The notes under the pieces are model-generated. The model did no database searches. It had not been told where the DNA came from and was given only the letters and a program-made list of their open reading frames with translations. From a virus: a stretch of 37,952 bases of DNA. The stretch is taken from positions 1-37,952 of the IMG/VR virus record IMGVR_UViG_3300021225_000115. The stretch is one strand, 5' to 3'. Below, piece by piece: positions 6,706 through 13,784 of this stretch (the stretch's first letter is position 1; the number at the start of each line of letters is the position of its first letter). The position numbers and the translations under genes were made by a program.

Positions 6706-6920
6706 GCGAGGAACTCCAGCGCCAAATCAACATCAACCTCCAACTGCGCCGCCAACTGGAACGCGCACGCCGGGAAGTCCTGCTGTACGCCGCGCAGTTT
6801 TGCGAGGATCACCACATGGTGTGGACTGAGGGTGAGGGGTGGGGTCTCGTCCAGTCCGCAGAACGGAACCACGGTGGTCGCGCATACGCCACCAAGCTGC
6901 GGGAGATCGCGGGAGAATGA
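6702..6920 (+). CDS. Small coiled-coil protein, unknown
   Basis: 72 aa. The ATG at 6702 overlaps the exonuclease TGA (ATGA) and has no Shine-Dalgarno, so it depends on coupling. The first half is a helix (EELQRQININLQLRRQLERA) likely to form a coiled coil; the second half (HHMVWTEGEGWGLVQSAERN) may be a small beta unit. No family recognised. The tight coupling suggests a partner of the nuclease or of the zinc-finger protein that follows with another ATGA overlap. Confidence 0.55.
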   Translation: MSEELQRQININLQLRRQLERARREVLLYAAQFCEDHHMVWTEGEGWGLVQSAERNHGGRAYATKLREIAGE

Positions 6921-7570
6921 CCCAGTTTGTCGCGGACAGAGATGATCGCGGCAACGCGACCGCCCGATGCACTTGCGACGAATGCTCCGAACAGATCGTC
7001 GTCAAGAGCAACTACACCACTCGTGTTGGCGACCGGAGGCCAATCGAAGTCAACCGGACCAAGGCCCTCGTTAGGCTGCAAGACGCTGGCTGGACGTACG
7101 TCAAGAACGTCCTCCGCTGCCCCAAATGTGAAGCCGCCAGAAAGGAAAAGACCATGTCCAAGGAACCCGTCGTCGTGAACATCGCCCCGCCGCCCGTCCA
7201 GCCTATCCGCCAGCCCACGCGCGAACAAAAGCGCCTGATCGTGGCGGCACTGGATGACGCCTATGACATGACCCACCAGCGGTACAAGGGCACCGAGACC
7301 GACAAGGGCATCGCCGAGATGCTGGGAGACGGCACCATGCCGGGGTGGGTTGCTGCGGTGCGCGAAGACATGTTCGGGCCGGACGGCAACGAGGAAATGA
7401 CTGATCTGGCCGACGAGATCAAAGACTGGATGAACAAGGTTGACATGGAGCTTGCAGCCATCAAGACGGCCATGACCGCCATCGAACAGTCGCGGGGCGA
7501 GGTCAAAAAGTATCAGGACCGCCTGTTCAAGATCGCCACTGCCATCGGCCCCAAGGCAGAGCGCGTCTGA
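6917..7570 (+). CDS. Zinc-ribbon protein with helical C-terminal domain (possible two-in-one gene)
   Basis: 217 aa from the ATG at 6917, overlapping the previous stop. Residues about 1-75 form a zinc ribbon: CTCDECSEQ and LRCPKCEAA about 55 residues later. From residue 80 a second domain begins at an in-frame ATG (7154) with AAAGGA seven bases upstream; it reads MSKEPVVVNIAPPPVQPIRQ and continues helical to the stop (about 138 aa, heptad-like near the end). This gene may thus express both a full-length protein and the C-terminal domain alone, or be a fusion of two genes. Function unknown; DNA binding by the ribbon is plausible within a replication operon. Confidence 0.65.
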   Translation: MTQFVADRDDRGNATARCTCDECSEQIVVKSNYTTRVGDRRPIEVNRTKALVRLQDAGWTYVKNVLRCPKCEAARKEKTMSKEPVVVNIAPPPVQPIRQPTREQKRLIVAALDDAYDMTHQRYKGTETDKGIAEMLGDGTMPGWVAAVREDMFGPDGNEEMTDLADEIKDWMNKVDMELAAIKTAMTAIEQSRGEVKKYQDRLFKIATAIGPKAERV

Positions 7571-8049
7571 TGGCCCGCCCGATCTATGAAACCGAAACCA
7601 ACCGACAGCACCAGTTGTCGGTTGGGGACATCATGGCCCCGATCCTCCGCAGCAGGTTGGTCAGGACGCGCTACCTGTCGTCGGTCGACTACATCGTGGA
7701 GAGCATCGACGGCGTCCTGACGGGGCTGATGGAGGTTAAGGTCAGAAACTACACACCAGAGCGTATGGATGAAATGGGTGGCTTCTTCCTGAGCGAACGG
7801 AAACTCCTGCTGATCCACCAAGCTGCAAAGAGCCTCAAAGCAGACTTTCATTTGGTTGTTAAAACGCCAAATTGCTTGTTGCATTTGTGCTTTGAAGATG
7901 GCATAGCTTGGCCCAGACTTGAGCGCACATTCGGCGGTCGCTTTGACAGGAACGACAGCAAAGACGCCGAAACCTTGTGCCTCTTCCCAACCACGATGTT
8001 CACGAGGATCGAAAATGACCCTGCGCCCGTACCAGCAAGAAGCGCATGA
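7570..8049 (+). CDS. Putative PD-(D/E)XK-type nuclease
   Basis: 159 aa. The start ATG overlaps the previous TGA by one base. The core pattern VDYIVESIDGVLTGLMEVKV contains an Asp and a downstream Glu-x-Lys in consecutive strands, as in the nuclease fold. It is followed by helix ERMDEMGGFFLSERKLL and a strand DFHLVVKT. Proteins like this next to phage helicases are often called endonucleases or resolvases; I see the motif but not enough to fix the subfamily. The last 35 bases overlap the helicase gene, whose GAGG signal lies inside this one. It could nick or resolve DNA handed over by that helicase. Confidence 0.55.
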   Translation: MARPIYETETNRQHQLSVGDIMAPILRSRLVRTRYLSSVDYIVESIDGVLTGLMEVKVRNYTPERMDEMGGFFLSERKLLLIHQAAKSLKADFHLVVKTPNCLLHLCFEDGIAWPRLERTFGGRFDRNDSKDAETLCLFPTTMFTRIENDPAPVPARSA

Positions 8050-9799
8050 CGCCATCATCGGATGGATCAAGAGAAACACTAAGCCGTGCTGCATTGAAGC
8101 CGCCACTGGCGCGGGTAAATCGCACATCATCGCGGCGGTAGCCGACACCATCCACGCCATGTCGAAGGGCAAGCACGTACTGTGCCTCGCCCCAAGCGCG
8201 GAACTGGTCCGGCAGAACGCGGAGAAATTCAAGGCTGCCGGAGCCAAGTGTTCGATCTTCTCTGCCAGCGCCGGGGAAAAGAGCCTGCGCCACCCCGTGG
8301 TGTTCGGGACGCCGGGGACCGTGATCAACTCCATCCGTCGGTTCGGCAGCGAGTTCGCTGCGGTGGTGATCGACGAGTGCCACGGCATCACGCCCACGGT
8401 CAAAAGCATCATCGAAGAGATGAAGAAGGTCAGTCCGAACCTGCGGGTGATCGGCCTGTCCGCAACCCCGTACCGCATGGGGACAGGGTACATCTTCGGC
8501 TTCTGGCCGGACGGCAAGCCCGTGAAGGAGACCCAGACAAAGGAGCCGTACTTTGAGGCCTGCGTCTACCGCATCCAAGCGTATGCGCTGATCGAACAGG
8601 GCTACCTGACGCGCCCCACCATCGGCAAGACCGCCGCCGACGGGTACAAGACGCTGGACATGCAGTTGAACTCCCGTGGGCAGTTTGACAGCGTTGCCAT
8701 CGACCGTGCCTACCACGGGCAGGGCCGCAAGACTGCCGCCATCATCGCTGACATCATCCTGCAGGCCGCGTTCCTGCGTGGCGTGATGATCTTCGCTGCC
8801 ACGGTCAAGCATGCCAAAGAGTGCATGGAGAGCCTGCCGCCGGACCTGTCTGCCATCGTCACTGGTGAGACAGACAAGCGGACGCGCGACAAAGTCATCG
8901 CCGACTTCAAGGCGGGCCGGATCAAGTATCTGGTGAACGTGTCGGTGCTGACCACTGGGTTCGATGCGGCGCACGTCGAACTGATCGCCATCCTGCGTGC
9001 CACCGAAAGCGTCGGCCTGCTCCAGCAGATCATCGGTCGCGGCCTGCGGATCGAAGAGTTCAAGGACACCTGCCTGATCCTTGACTATGCCGAGAACTTG
9101 CCACGACACTGCCCTGATGGCGACGTGTTCAATCCCAAGGTGGAGGTCACCAAGGGCGATCAAGAAGAAGGCTCTGTCAACTGCCTCTGCCCACTGTGCG
9201 GCGTGGAGAACGAGTTCTCGCCCCGCCCGAACAAGGAAGGGTACTACATCGACGAGAACGGGTACTTCCTCGACCTCGACGGCATTCGGATCAGTTCAGA
9301 CTGGGGCCACATCCCTGCCCACTACGGTCGCCGCTGCGGGGCCAAGGTCACCATTGCGGGTGAGCGCATCCAATGCACCTACCGCTGGACCTTCAAACCC
9401 TGCCCTCACTGCAATGCCGAGAACGACATCGCGGCGCGGTACTGCACCACCTGCAAGGGCGAGATCGTCGACCCGAACGACAAGCTGAAACTTGAGTTCA
9501 AGGCCATGAAGCGAGACCCCACGCGCAAGCAGACAGACAAGGTTCTGACATGGACCAAGCGGCCCCACGTTGCCCGCAGCGGCAAGGAGACGTGGAAGAT
9601 TGACGTGGTGACCGATTACAGGTCATTCTCCTACTGGGTCATGAAGCACCCGACCCACACCCAAGGCATCAAGGACTTGGAAGCAATGCAGGCGTTGGGC
9701 GACGAAAAGCCTGACACTATTACCTATCAACTCGACCCGATCTCGACGTTCTTTCGGGTCTTCGCATATAACAGGCCAGCAGATGTACCTCCCGAATGA
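8015..9799 (+). CDS. Superfamily 2 DNA helicase with C-terminal zinc fingers
   Basis: 594 aa from the ATG at 8015 (GAGG eight bases upstream). Motifs in order: LRPYQQEA (Q-like), Walker A EAATGAGKS (28-36), motif Ia LCLAPSAELV, DECH box VVIDECHG (117-124), SAT in IGLSATPYR (146-154), motif V region SVLTTGFDA, and motif VI QIIGRGLR (338-345). This is the RAD25/UvsW-like SF2 group used by phages for fork regression and branch migration. After residue 385 there are several Cys pairs (CPLC, CPHC, CTTC plus C441 and C454), i.e. one or two zinc-binding modules, an extension beyond the usual length. It is flanked on both sides by overlapping nuclease genes. Confidence 0.87.
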   Translation: MTLRPYQQEAHDAIIGWIKRNTKPCCIEAATGAGKSHIIAAVADTIHAMSKGKHVLCLAPSAELVRQNAEKFKAAGAKCSIFSASAGEKSLRHPVVFGTPGTVINSIRRFGSEFAAVVIDECHGITPTVKSIIEEMKKVSPNLRVIGLSATPYRMGTGYIFGFWPDGKPVKETQTKEPYFEACVYRIQAYALIEQGYLTRPTIGKTAADGYKTLDMQLNSRGQFDSVAIDRAYHGQGRKTAAIIADIILQAAFLRGVMIFAATVKHAKECMESLPPDLSAIVTGETDKRTRDKVIADFKAGRIKYLVNVSVLTTGFDAAHVELIAILRATESVGLLQQIIGRGLRIEEFKDTCLILDYAENLPRHCPDGDVFNPKVEVTKGDQEEGSVNCLCPLCGVENEFSPRPNKEGYYIDENGYFLDLDGIRISSDWGHIPAHYGRRCGAKVTIAGERIQCTYRWTFKPCPHCNAENDIAARYCTTCKGEIVDPNDKLKLEFKAMKRDPTRKQTDKVLTWTKRPHVARSGKETWKIDVVTDYRSFSYWVMKHPTHTQGIKDLEAMQALGDEKPDTITYQLDPISTFFRVFAYNRPADVPPE

Positions 9800-10184
9800 C
9801 ATAAGGCTCTATGGAGACCTGAACTACCGTGGCACCTGCCCAAAGGAAACTTTGGAGCAGGTGACTTTCTTTGCGCGTCTGCGCCGTCAGTATCCAGACA
9901 CGCTGGGCCTGATCGCGTTCCACGTCCGCAACGAGGGCAAGCGCAACCATCTGGAGGCCGCCGCGCACAAGGCCGAGGGCATGACCACTGGGGCACCGGA
10001 CATCATCATCCCCGGCGCTCCCACGTTCGTCTGTGAGCTAAAGCGCCGCGACCACACCCAGTCTGAGGTCAGCATGTCCCAGATGGCCTATCTCCGCGCC
10101 GCACAGGCCGCTGGGTGCTTCGTCTGCATCGCTCTAGGCGTTGATGCCGCATGGGAGGCGCTGCATGAGTATATGGAACGGTAA
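9783..10184 (+). CDS. VRR-NUC-domain nuclease
   Basis: 133 aa, overlapping the helicase 3' end by 17 bases. The VRR-NUC signatures are clear: E-containing helix PKETLEQVTFFARLRRQY, HVRNEGKRN, GAPDIIIPG and FVCELKRRD, with Asp and Glu-x-Lys of the PD-(D/E)XK active site, then QMAYLRAAQAAGCFVCIALG. Stand-alone phage VRR-NUC proteins of this size act as structure-specific endonucleases, often proposed as Holliday-junction resolvases. Paired with a UvsW-like helicase it would process branched replication or recombination intermediates before packaging. Confidence 0.85.
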   Translation: MYLPNDIRLYGDLNYRGTCPKETLEQVTFFARLRRQYPDTLGLIAFHVRNEGKRNHLEAAAHKAEGMTTGAPDIIIPGAPTFVCELKRRDHTQSEVSMSQMAYLRAAQAAGCFVCIALGVDAAWEALHEYMER

Positions 10185-10410
10185 GCGCCCCACAGACCGC
10201 ATCAGGGCCGTCCTGCAGGGCAAGGTGGCGCTTGAGAGCGAAGACCAAGGCATCCAGTCGGTGTGCAGCAAGCACATTTACGATGGCGCGAGATCGGTTC
10301 TCAAGCTATCCACGAAGGAGGCGCGGCGGGCGGCGCTGGATCGTGTCCCAGATTTGATCCGGCCACACCTTGAGCGCGAGATATTAAGATTACACAAGGC
10401 GCGGAAATGA
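10165..10410 (+). CDS. Small hypothetical protein of the replication operon
   Basis: 81 aa from the ATG at 10165, eight bases after GGAGG; it overlaps the nuclease gene by 20 bases. The sequence (MSIWNGKRPTDRIRAVLQGK, later SVLKLSTKEARRAALDRVP) is basic and mostly helical, ending RLHKARK. Basic charge would suit nucleic-acid binding but no motif is diagnostic. Coupled to the next gene by an ATGA overlap. Confidence 0.6.
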   Translation: MSIWNGKRPTDRIRAVLQGKVALESEDQGIQSVCSKHIYDGARSVLKLSTKEARRAALDRVPDLIRPHLEREILRLHKARK

Positions 10411-10646
10411 GATTTTTGGTCACGCTGAACATGCCATCGCGCAAGGGCGAACTGGTCCACCAGATCGTCTGCCGCTATCCGGTTGACAGCATCGAAGGCT
10501 TCCTTGAGGTCATCAACGAAAGCGACTTCATCTTGGTCGAAGAGTTTTACAGGAAGCCCGACAATGCGGGCTTCTTTCCAGTCGGCATGATCATCATCAA
10601 CACCATGCACATCGGCAAGGTGAAGGTGGAGATGAGTTCAAACTAG
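10407..10646 (+). CDS. Small hypothetical protein, last gene of the rightward operon
   Basis: 79 aa. The ATG overlaps the previous TGA. It looks like a compact alpha/beta protein (RFLVTLNMPSRKGELVHQIV, then SIEGFLEVINESDFILVEEF, then GMIIINTMHIGKVKV). The coding sequence contains a terminator-like hairpin (10553-10577). Its TAG shares the CTAG tetranucleotide with the stop codon of the converging late operon. No function recognised. Confidence 0.6.
   Translation: MRFLVTLNMPSRKGELVHQIVCRYPVDSIEGFLEVINESDFILVEEFYRKPDNAGFFPVGMIIINTMHIGKVKVEMSSN
10553..10577 (+). terminator. Intragenic terminator-like hairpin near the end of the rightward operon
   Basis: GAAGCCCG, 6-base loop, CGGGCTTC followed by TTT: a perfect 8-bp stem read on the plus strand. 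It lies inside the coding sequence of the last rightward gene, about 70 bases before its stop, and there is no intergenic space beyond. On the minus strand no T-run follows, so it would favour stopping rightward transcripts. The T-run is short, so efficiency is uncertain. Confidence 0.45.
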
Positions 10647-10969
10647 ATTGCGCCGTACGTCGTAAAGAAGGCGTCGATCTCCGCTTCGGTCTTGCCGGAA
10701 GCTGTCCCCATGCCGATCACCAGAGGGTCCATGCGCACCACCTCAGAGGGGCGCAGGGCACGTGCCTTGGCCGGAAAGCGCTGATCCTCTGGCAAATTGT
10801 CGATCACGGTCAGGACAGTGCCGGGCAGTGTCCCAGCCAGCCACGCCTCGCCTTCCGCCTCGGTGATCCACGCCTCTGTCACCAGCCCGATCAAGAGTTG
10901 GGAGAAGGACAGGCGCATGCTTGGGCGCTTTGCTGCTGCAGCGCGTTCAGGGTCAACCTTGATGATCAC
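10643..10969 (-). CDS. Small tail-end protein, unknown (GTG start)
   Basis: 108 aa. The start is GTG at 10969, seven bases after GGAGG, overlapping the TGA of the upstream gene. The sequence begins MIIKVDPERAAAAKRPSMRL, then has LSFSQLLIGLVTEAWITEAE and GEAWLAG. Similar short helical proteins often follow tail-fibre genes in alphaproteobacterial phages, where they could be fibre-assembly or accessory factors. That is inference from position. Last gene of the leftward late operon, with its TAG inside a shared CTAG. Confidence 0.6.
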   Translation of the reverse strand: MIIKVDPERAAAAKRPSMRLSFSQLLIGLVTEAWITEAEGEAWLAGTLPGTVLTVIDNLPEDQRFPAKARALRPSEVVRMDPLVIGMGTASGKTEAEIDAFFTTYGAI

Positions 10970-11235
10970 AGCAGCACCTCCGGCATGATGAACGGGTTAT
11001 CAGAGCCGACGCCATAGTCAGCGCCAACGCCATCGGTCAGGTATGCCTCATCAATGGTCCAGCCGTCCCTCTGCGAGTTGTCGGCTGGCAATTCTGTCAC
11101 GTCGATGATCTTGAACGGCTTGCCAGCCGGGACATCCTTCAGGGCGATCTGTTCGACCGTCAGGCCGCAGTTTGGGGCCGGAACGATCACCGCAACCCCG
11201 CCGTTTTCAGTTTGGTATATGATGCACTTTGTCAT
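10966..11235 (-). CDS. Small tail-region protein, unknown
   Basis: 89 aa with a good AAGGAG signal placed directly after the stop of the fibre gene. Sequence MTKCIIYQTENGGVAVIVPA, then LKDVPAGKPFKIIDVTELPA, suggests a small beta domain with a loop of acidic residues. I recognise the pattern from genes behind phage tail fibres but know no function. Coupled to the next gene through a GTGA overlap. A chaperone or fibre-tip accessory role is possible. Confidence 0.6.
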   Translation of the reverse strand: MTKCIIYQTENGGVAVIVPAPNCGLTVEQIALKDVPAGKPFKIIDVTELPADNSQRDGWTIDEAYLTDGVGADYGVGSDNPFIMPEVLL

Positions 11236-11244
11236 GGTAACTCC

Positions 11245-11931
11245 TTAGCGGTAGAACGAGCAGTAGACATAGTTCGGGTTATAATTACTAACAGTCAAAG
11301 CAAGGGTCTGAAATGAAAAATTGTTTGTATTAACAAAGTTAAAATATGGCATGTAAGGAAAAGTTGCTCCAGATTGACCAGAATATGTAATATTAGCCAT
11401 ATAACTGGTGTCAGCAAAAGCAGTTGTGAAATTTATCGTAAAGTTACCAACGCCTACATAAGTAACGGAAGACACGTTGTATGATGTGCGGATCACGATT
11501 GCGCCGCTAGATGCGTCGAAGTTTACCCAAGCGCGGGGCGCTAAAACTGGGTCAACCGAATAGATGTTGGTGCCATCAGAGTAGACCAAAACCTTTCCGC
11601 CGTTTGGAACTGAGACGGAAGTGCCTCCCGCTACGTTCCCGATGGTGAGCGTAAAGGCACCGCTGGTGTTGTTCTGAACGATCCAATCACCGCCGACCCC
11701 AGACGGGATTTGGTAGGTCACGTTCGCGGTCAGCGTGCCCGTGAAGTTTAGGATCAGGCTGCGATATTCGGCAGCCGTCAGGACAACCGGAGTGGCAGTG
11801 ACGCCTGTCACGCTCTTGGACGTGGTCGCGCCAAGTGCGCTGTCGATATATCCGAAGTTTGCGTTCAGCGGCACATCCCAACTGGTGGAATTGACAGCGG
11901 GTTGCTCAAGGCCCTTGTTCGTCGTTGCCAT
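11245..11931 (-). CDS. Tail fibre / receptor-binding-like protein
   Basis: 228 aa from the ATG at 11931 (GGAG six bases before). The N-terminus (ATTNKGLEQPAVNSTSWDVP, then LNANFGYIDSALG) is an attachment module seen on many phage fibres. Residues 55-130 form a beta-rich shaft module (GDWIVQNNTSGAFTLTIGN, then VPNGGKVLVYSDGTNIYSVD). From about residue 150 the sequence changes to an aromatic, Asn-rich tip (SYMANITYSGQSGATFPYMP, FNFVNTNNFSFQTLAL). That tip is encoded by markedly AT-rich DNA (about 32% GC at 11281-11460, counted by hand, versus about 57% in the shaft). This suggests a swapped receptor-binding tip. It may clip onto the tail as a minor spike. Confidence 0.72.
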   Translation of the reverse strand: MATTNKGLEQPAVNSTSWDVPLNANFGYIDSALGATTSKSVTGVTATPVVLTAAEYRSLILNFTGTLTANVTYQIPSGVGGDWIVQNNTSGAFTLTIGNVAGGTSVSVPNGGKVLVYSDGTNIYSVDPVLAPRAWVNFDASSGAIVIRTSYNVSSVTYVGVGNFTINFTTAFADTSYMANITYSGQSGATFPYMPYFNFVNTNNFSFQTLALTVSNYNPNYVYCSFYR

Positions 11932-13766
11932 CAAATGCTCCTGTTCGCTACTGCCAAGGCCTTGACCACTGTTTCGTCGCTTTGGTTCAGCAGCGGTTCG
12001 GTCTTGGCGCTCCACCCCTTCTTAGCACGTTCTGCAGCGCGTACCAACTGGTCCGCATCGGCCTCGTGCGAGGAAACGCGACCGCCTGACCTGCGGCCCT
12101 CGCGGTCTGCAGCACCAACCGCCACAGGAGCGGCCATCATAGGAGCCATAGGCTTTCCGTACAAAGCCTTCGACTTGGCGACATTCTGGGCGTACCGAGA
12201 GCCTTTTGCCAACCGCAGCCCCTTCTGGAGAAGGTGCGCCCCGGCAGTACCCGCCGCCCCATAAACTGCTGGCATCACGAAACTGGCCAAGTTTGACGGA
12301 GACACTCCATACATGAGAGCCGACAGGCCAGCAGACCCGATCCCGCCTGCAGCGTCGATAATGTACTTCATGACGCTTCTTTTGGCAGCCTCAGTAATTG
12401 GAACCCCCATCTTGAGAAGATAGTTGTCGGCAATCTTTGCGATCTCCGTCAAGTCCTGCGTGTGCCGAGTGCCACTGACCGCAAGGATGTCTTGCGCGGT
12501 AATCTGGCCAGCCCTTCCATTTGACGCTGCGCGATCAAGGGCATCCCTTGTAGTCAAAAGCCTTGAGTACTGAGAGTTGGCCGATTGCAAATCGGCAAAC
12601 GCAGCAGGCCCAAGAGATTGCTGCACCGCGCCGTCAATTTTCTCAATGAGCTTTTCGGCAATAGGCTTGAAGGATGGGCCGTGAGAAGCCCCCTGAGCCT
12701 CAGAAACAATCTTGTTTGCTTCCTGCCTGACTGCGTGCATCCAATCGCCAGACTTCATGACAGATGGATCGTACTTTGAAAGTTTTGGCATCTGACCGAC
12801 CAGATACTCAATCTCGCTCCAGTCAGATGGAGAGAAGTTTCTCCTGCGTACGTTGCTGTACACGCTGCCAATCTGAGGGCCAAGCTGCTTAATGGCATGC
12901 TCAGTAACCCTCTGAGCATTCGCCGGGGACAGGCCGCCTGCAAAGCCAGCCGACCGCGCAAGATCGTCGGTGATGCCGACATCGCGCAGGACACCTTTGC
13001 TGAATTGATCGGCCTGACCAGCAATGGTCTTCGACGGGCCTGAGAGGCCTGCCTCCTTGCCAATGGCGTCTCTCGCCGCTTTTTGCGACGTACGATACGA
13101 CCCCGGCGTGACATTAACGCCGAACTGCTCAAGTTTGGCCAGATCGTCTACGGTCGTCTGGAGAGCCGGATTGGCCAATTTTTTGCCCAGAGACGGTAGC
13201 GCCTTTGAAGCTCCCATAGGGGACAGAATTTCAGCACCAAGTTTGGCGTATTGCCCAACCTGTTCAGGGTTGTCCATCTTGAGGGCCGTGGCAATGCCTT
13301 CCCCGCCTTCACGCGCAACCTCTCCCGCAACGCCGGGAACCAAAGCGCCGCCGACCAGCGTGGGGACAAGTGACGTCCCTCCAGTGAGTGCAGCGGTGGC
13401 GGCGGTGGGCGCGAATGACAGCACGTTCTTCGTGGCGCGGCCAGCGAAGGTTTCGGGAGTGTAGTCAGTATAGCCGCCAGTCAGTTCAGACGCTTTGTTC
13501 TTGACCGCGCCATAGACGTCGGGCGCAAGCATGGGCTTGCCGCCAAGCAGCTTCGTCATGCCGATCTGGGAGGCATTGAACAGGGTAGTCGGCAAGCCGA
13601 CCAGTGCTGCAGCGCCCTCCGTCAGGCCGGATGCCGCAGTCCTTGCGCCACCGCTGATCCAGCCTTCGGGTTCGGGGTTCTTGAAGTACTTCCCGCTCGG
13701 GACGATTTCTTCCTGCATGGGGCCTTGCCGGAAGTACTTCCCGCTCGGGACGATCTCTTCTTCCAT
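11931..13766 (-). CDS. Internal virion / DNA-ejection-type protein
   Basis: 611 aa. The N-terminus carries the same decapeptide twice, EEIVPSGKYF at about residues 3-12 and 19-28, encoded by a 48-base direct repeat. The body is Ala/Gly-rich with amphipathic and weakly hydrophobic helices (TAATAALTGGTSLVPTLVGG, GSAGLSALMYGVSP), as in podovirus internal core proteins that cross the envelope during ejection. Near the C-terminus is RRSGGRVSSHEADADQLVRA, one of the Gly-Gly motifs shared among the virion proteins here. Position directly behind the 1481-aa transglycosylase-like protein fits an internal-core pair. No enzyme motif seen. Confidence 0.6.
   Translation of the reverse strand: MEEEIVPSGKYFRQGPMQEEIVPSGKYFKNPEPEGWISGGARTAASGLTEGAAALVGLPTTLFNASQIGMTKLLGGKPMLAPDVYGAVKNKASELTGGYTDYTPETFAGRATKNVLSFAPTAATAALTGGTSLVPTLVGGALVPGVAGEVAREGGEGIATALKMDNPEQVGQYAKLGAEILSPMGASKALPSLGKKLANPALQTTVDDLAKLEQFGVNVTPGSYRTSQKAARDAIGKEAGLSGPSKTIAGQADQFSKGVLRDVGITDDLARSAGFAGGLSPANAQRVTEHAIKQLGPQIGSVYSNVRRRNFSPSDWSEIEYLVGQMPKLSKYDPSVMKSGDWMHAVRQEANKIVSEAQGASHGPSFKPIAEKLIEKIDGAVQQSLGPAAFADLQSANSQYSRLLTTRDALDRAASNGRAGQITAQDILAVSGTRHTQDLTEIAKIADNYLLKMGVPITEAAKRSVMKYIIDAAGGIGSAGLSALMYGVSPSNLASFVMPAVYGAAGTAGAHLLQKGLRLAKGSRYAQNVAKSKALYGKPMAPMMAAPVAVGAADREGRRSGGRVSSHEADADQLVRAAERAKKGWSAKTEPLLNQSDETVVKALAVANRSI
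13683..13759 (-). repeat. 48-base-spaced direct repeat encoding EEIVPSGKYF twice
   Basis: Two near-identical stretches of about 28 bases, starting at 13683 and 13731 on the plus strand, encode the duplicated N-terminal decapeptide of the 611-aa protein. They differ by one base over the first 25. The low divergence suggests a recent duplication or selection to keep the peptide. Confidence 0.8.
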
Positions 13767-13784
13767 CTGCCTTATCCCCTCTTG

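Noticed and set aside
8000-9163. 387-codon minus-strand open frame
   Set aside because: Antisense to the SF2 helicase with all motifs in order; no independent start signal.
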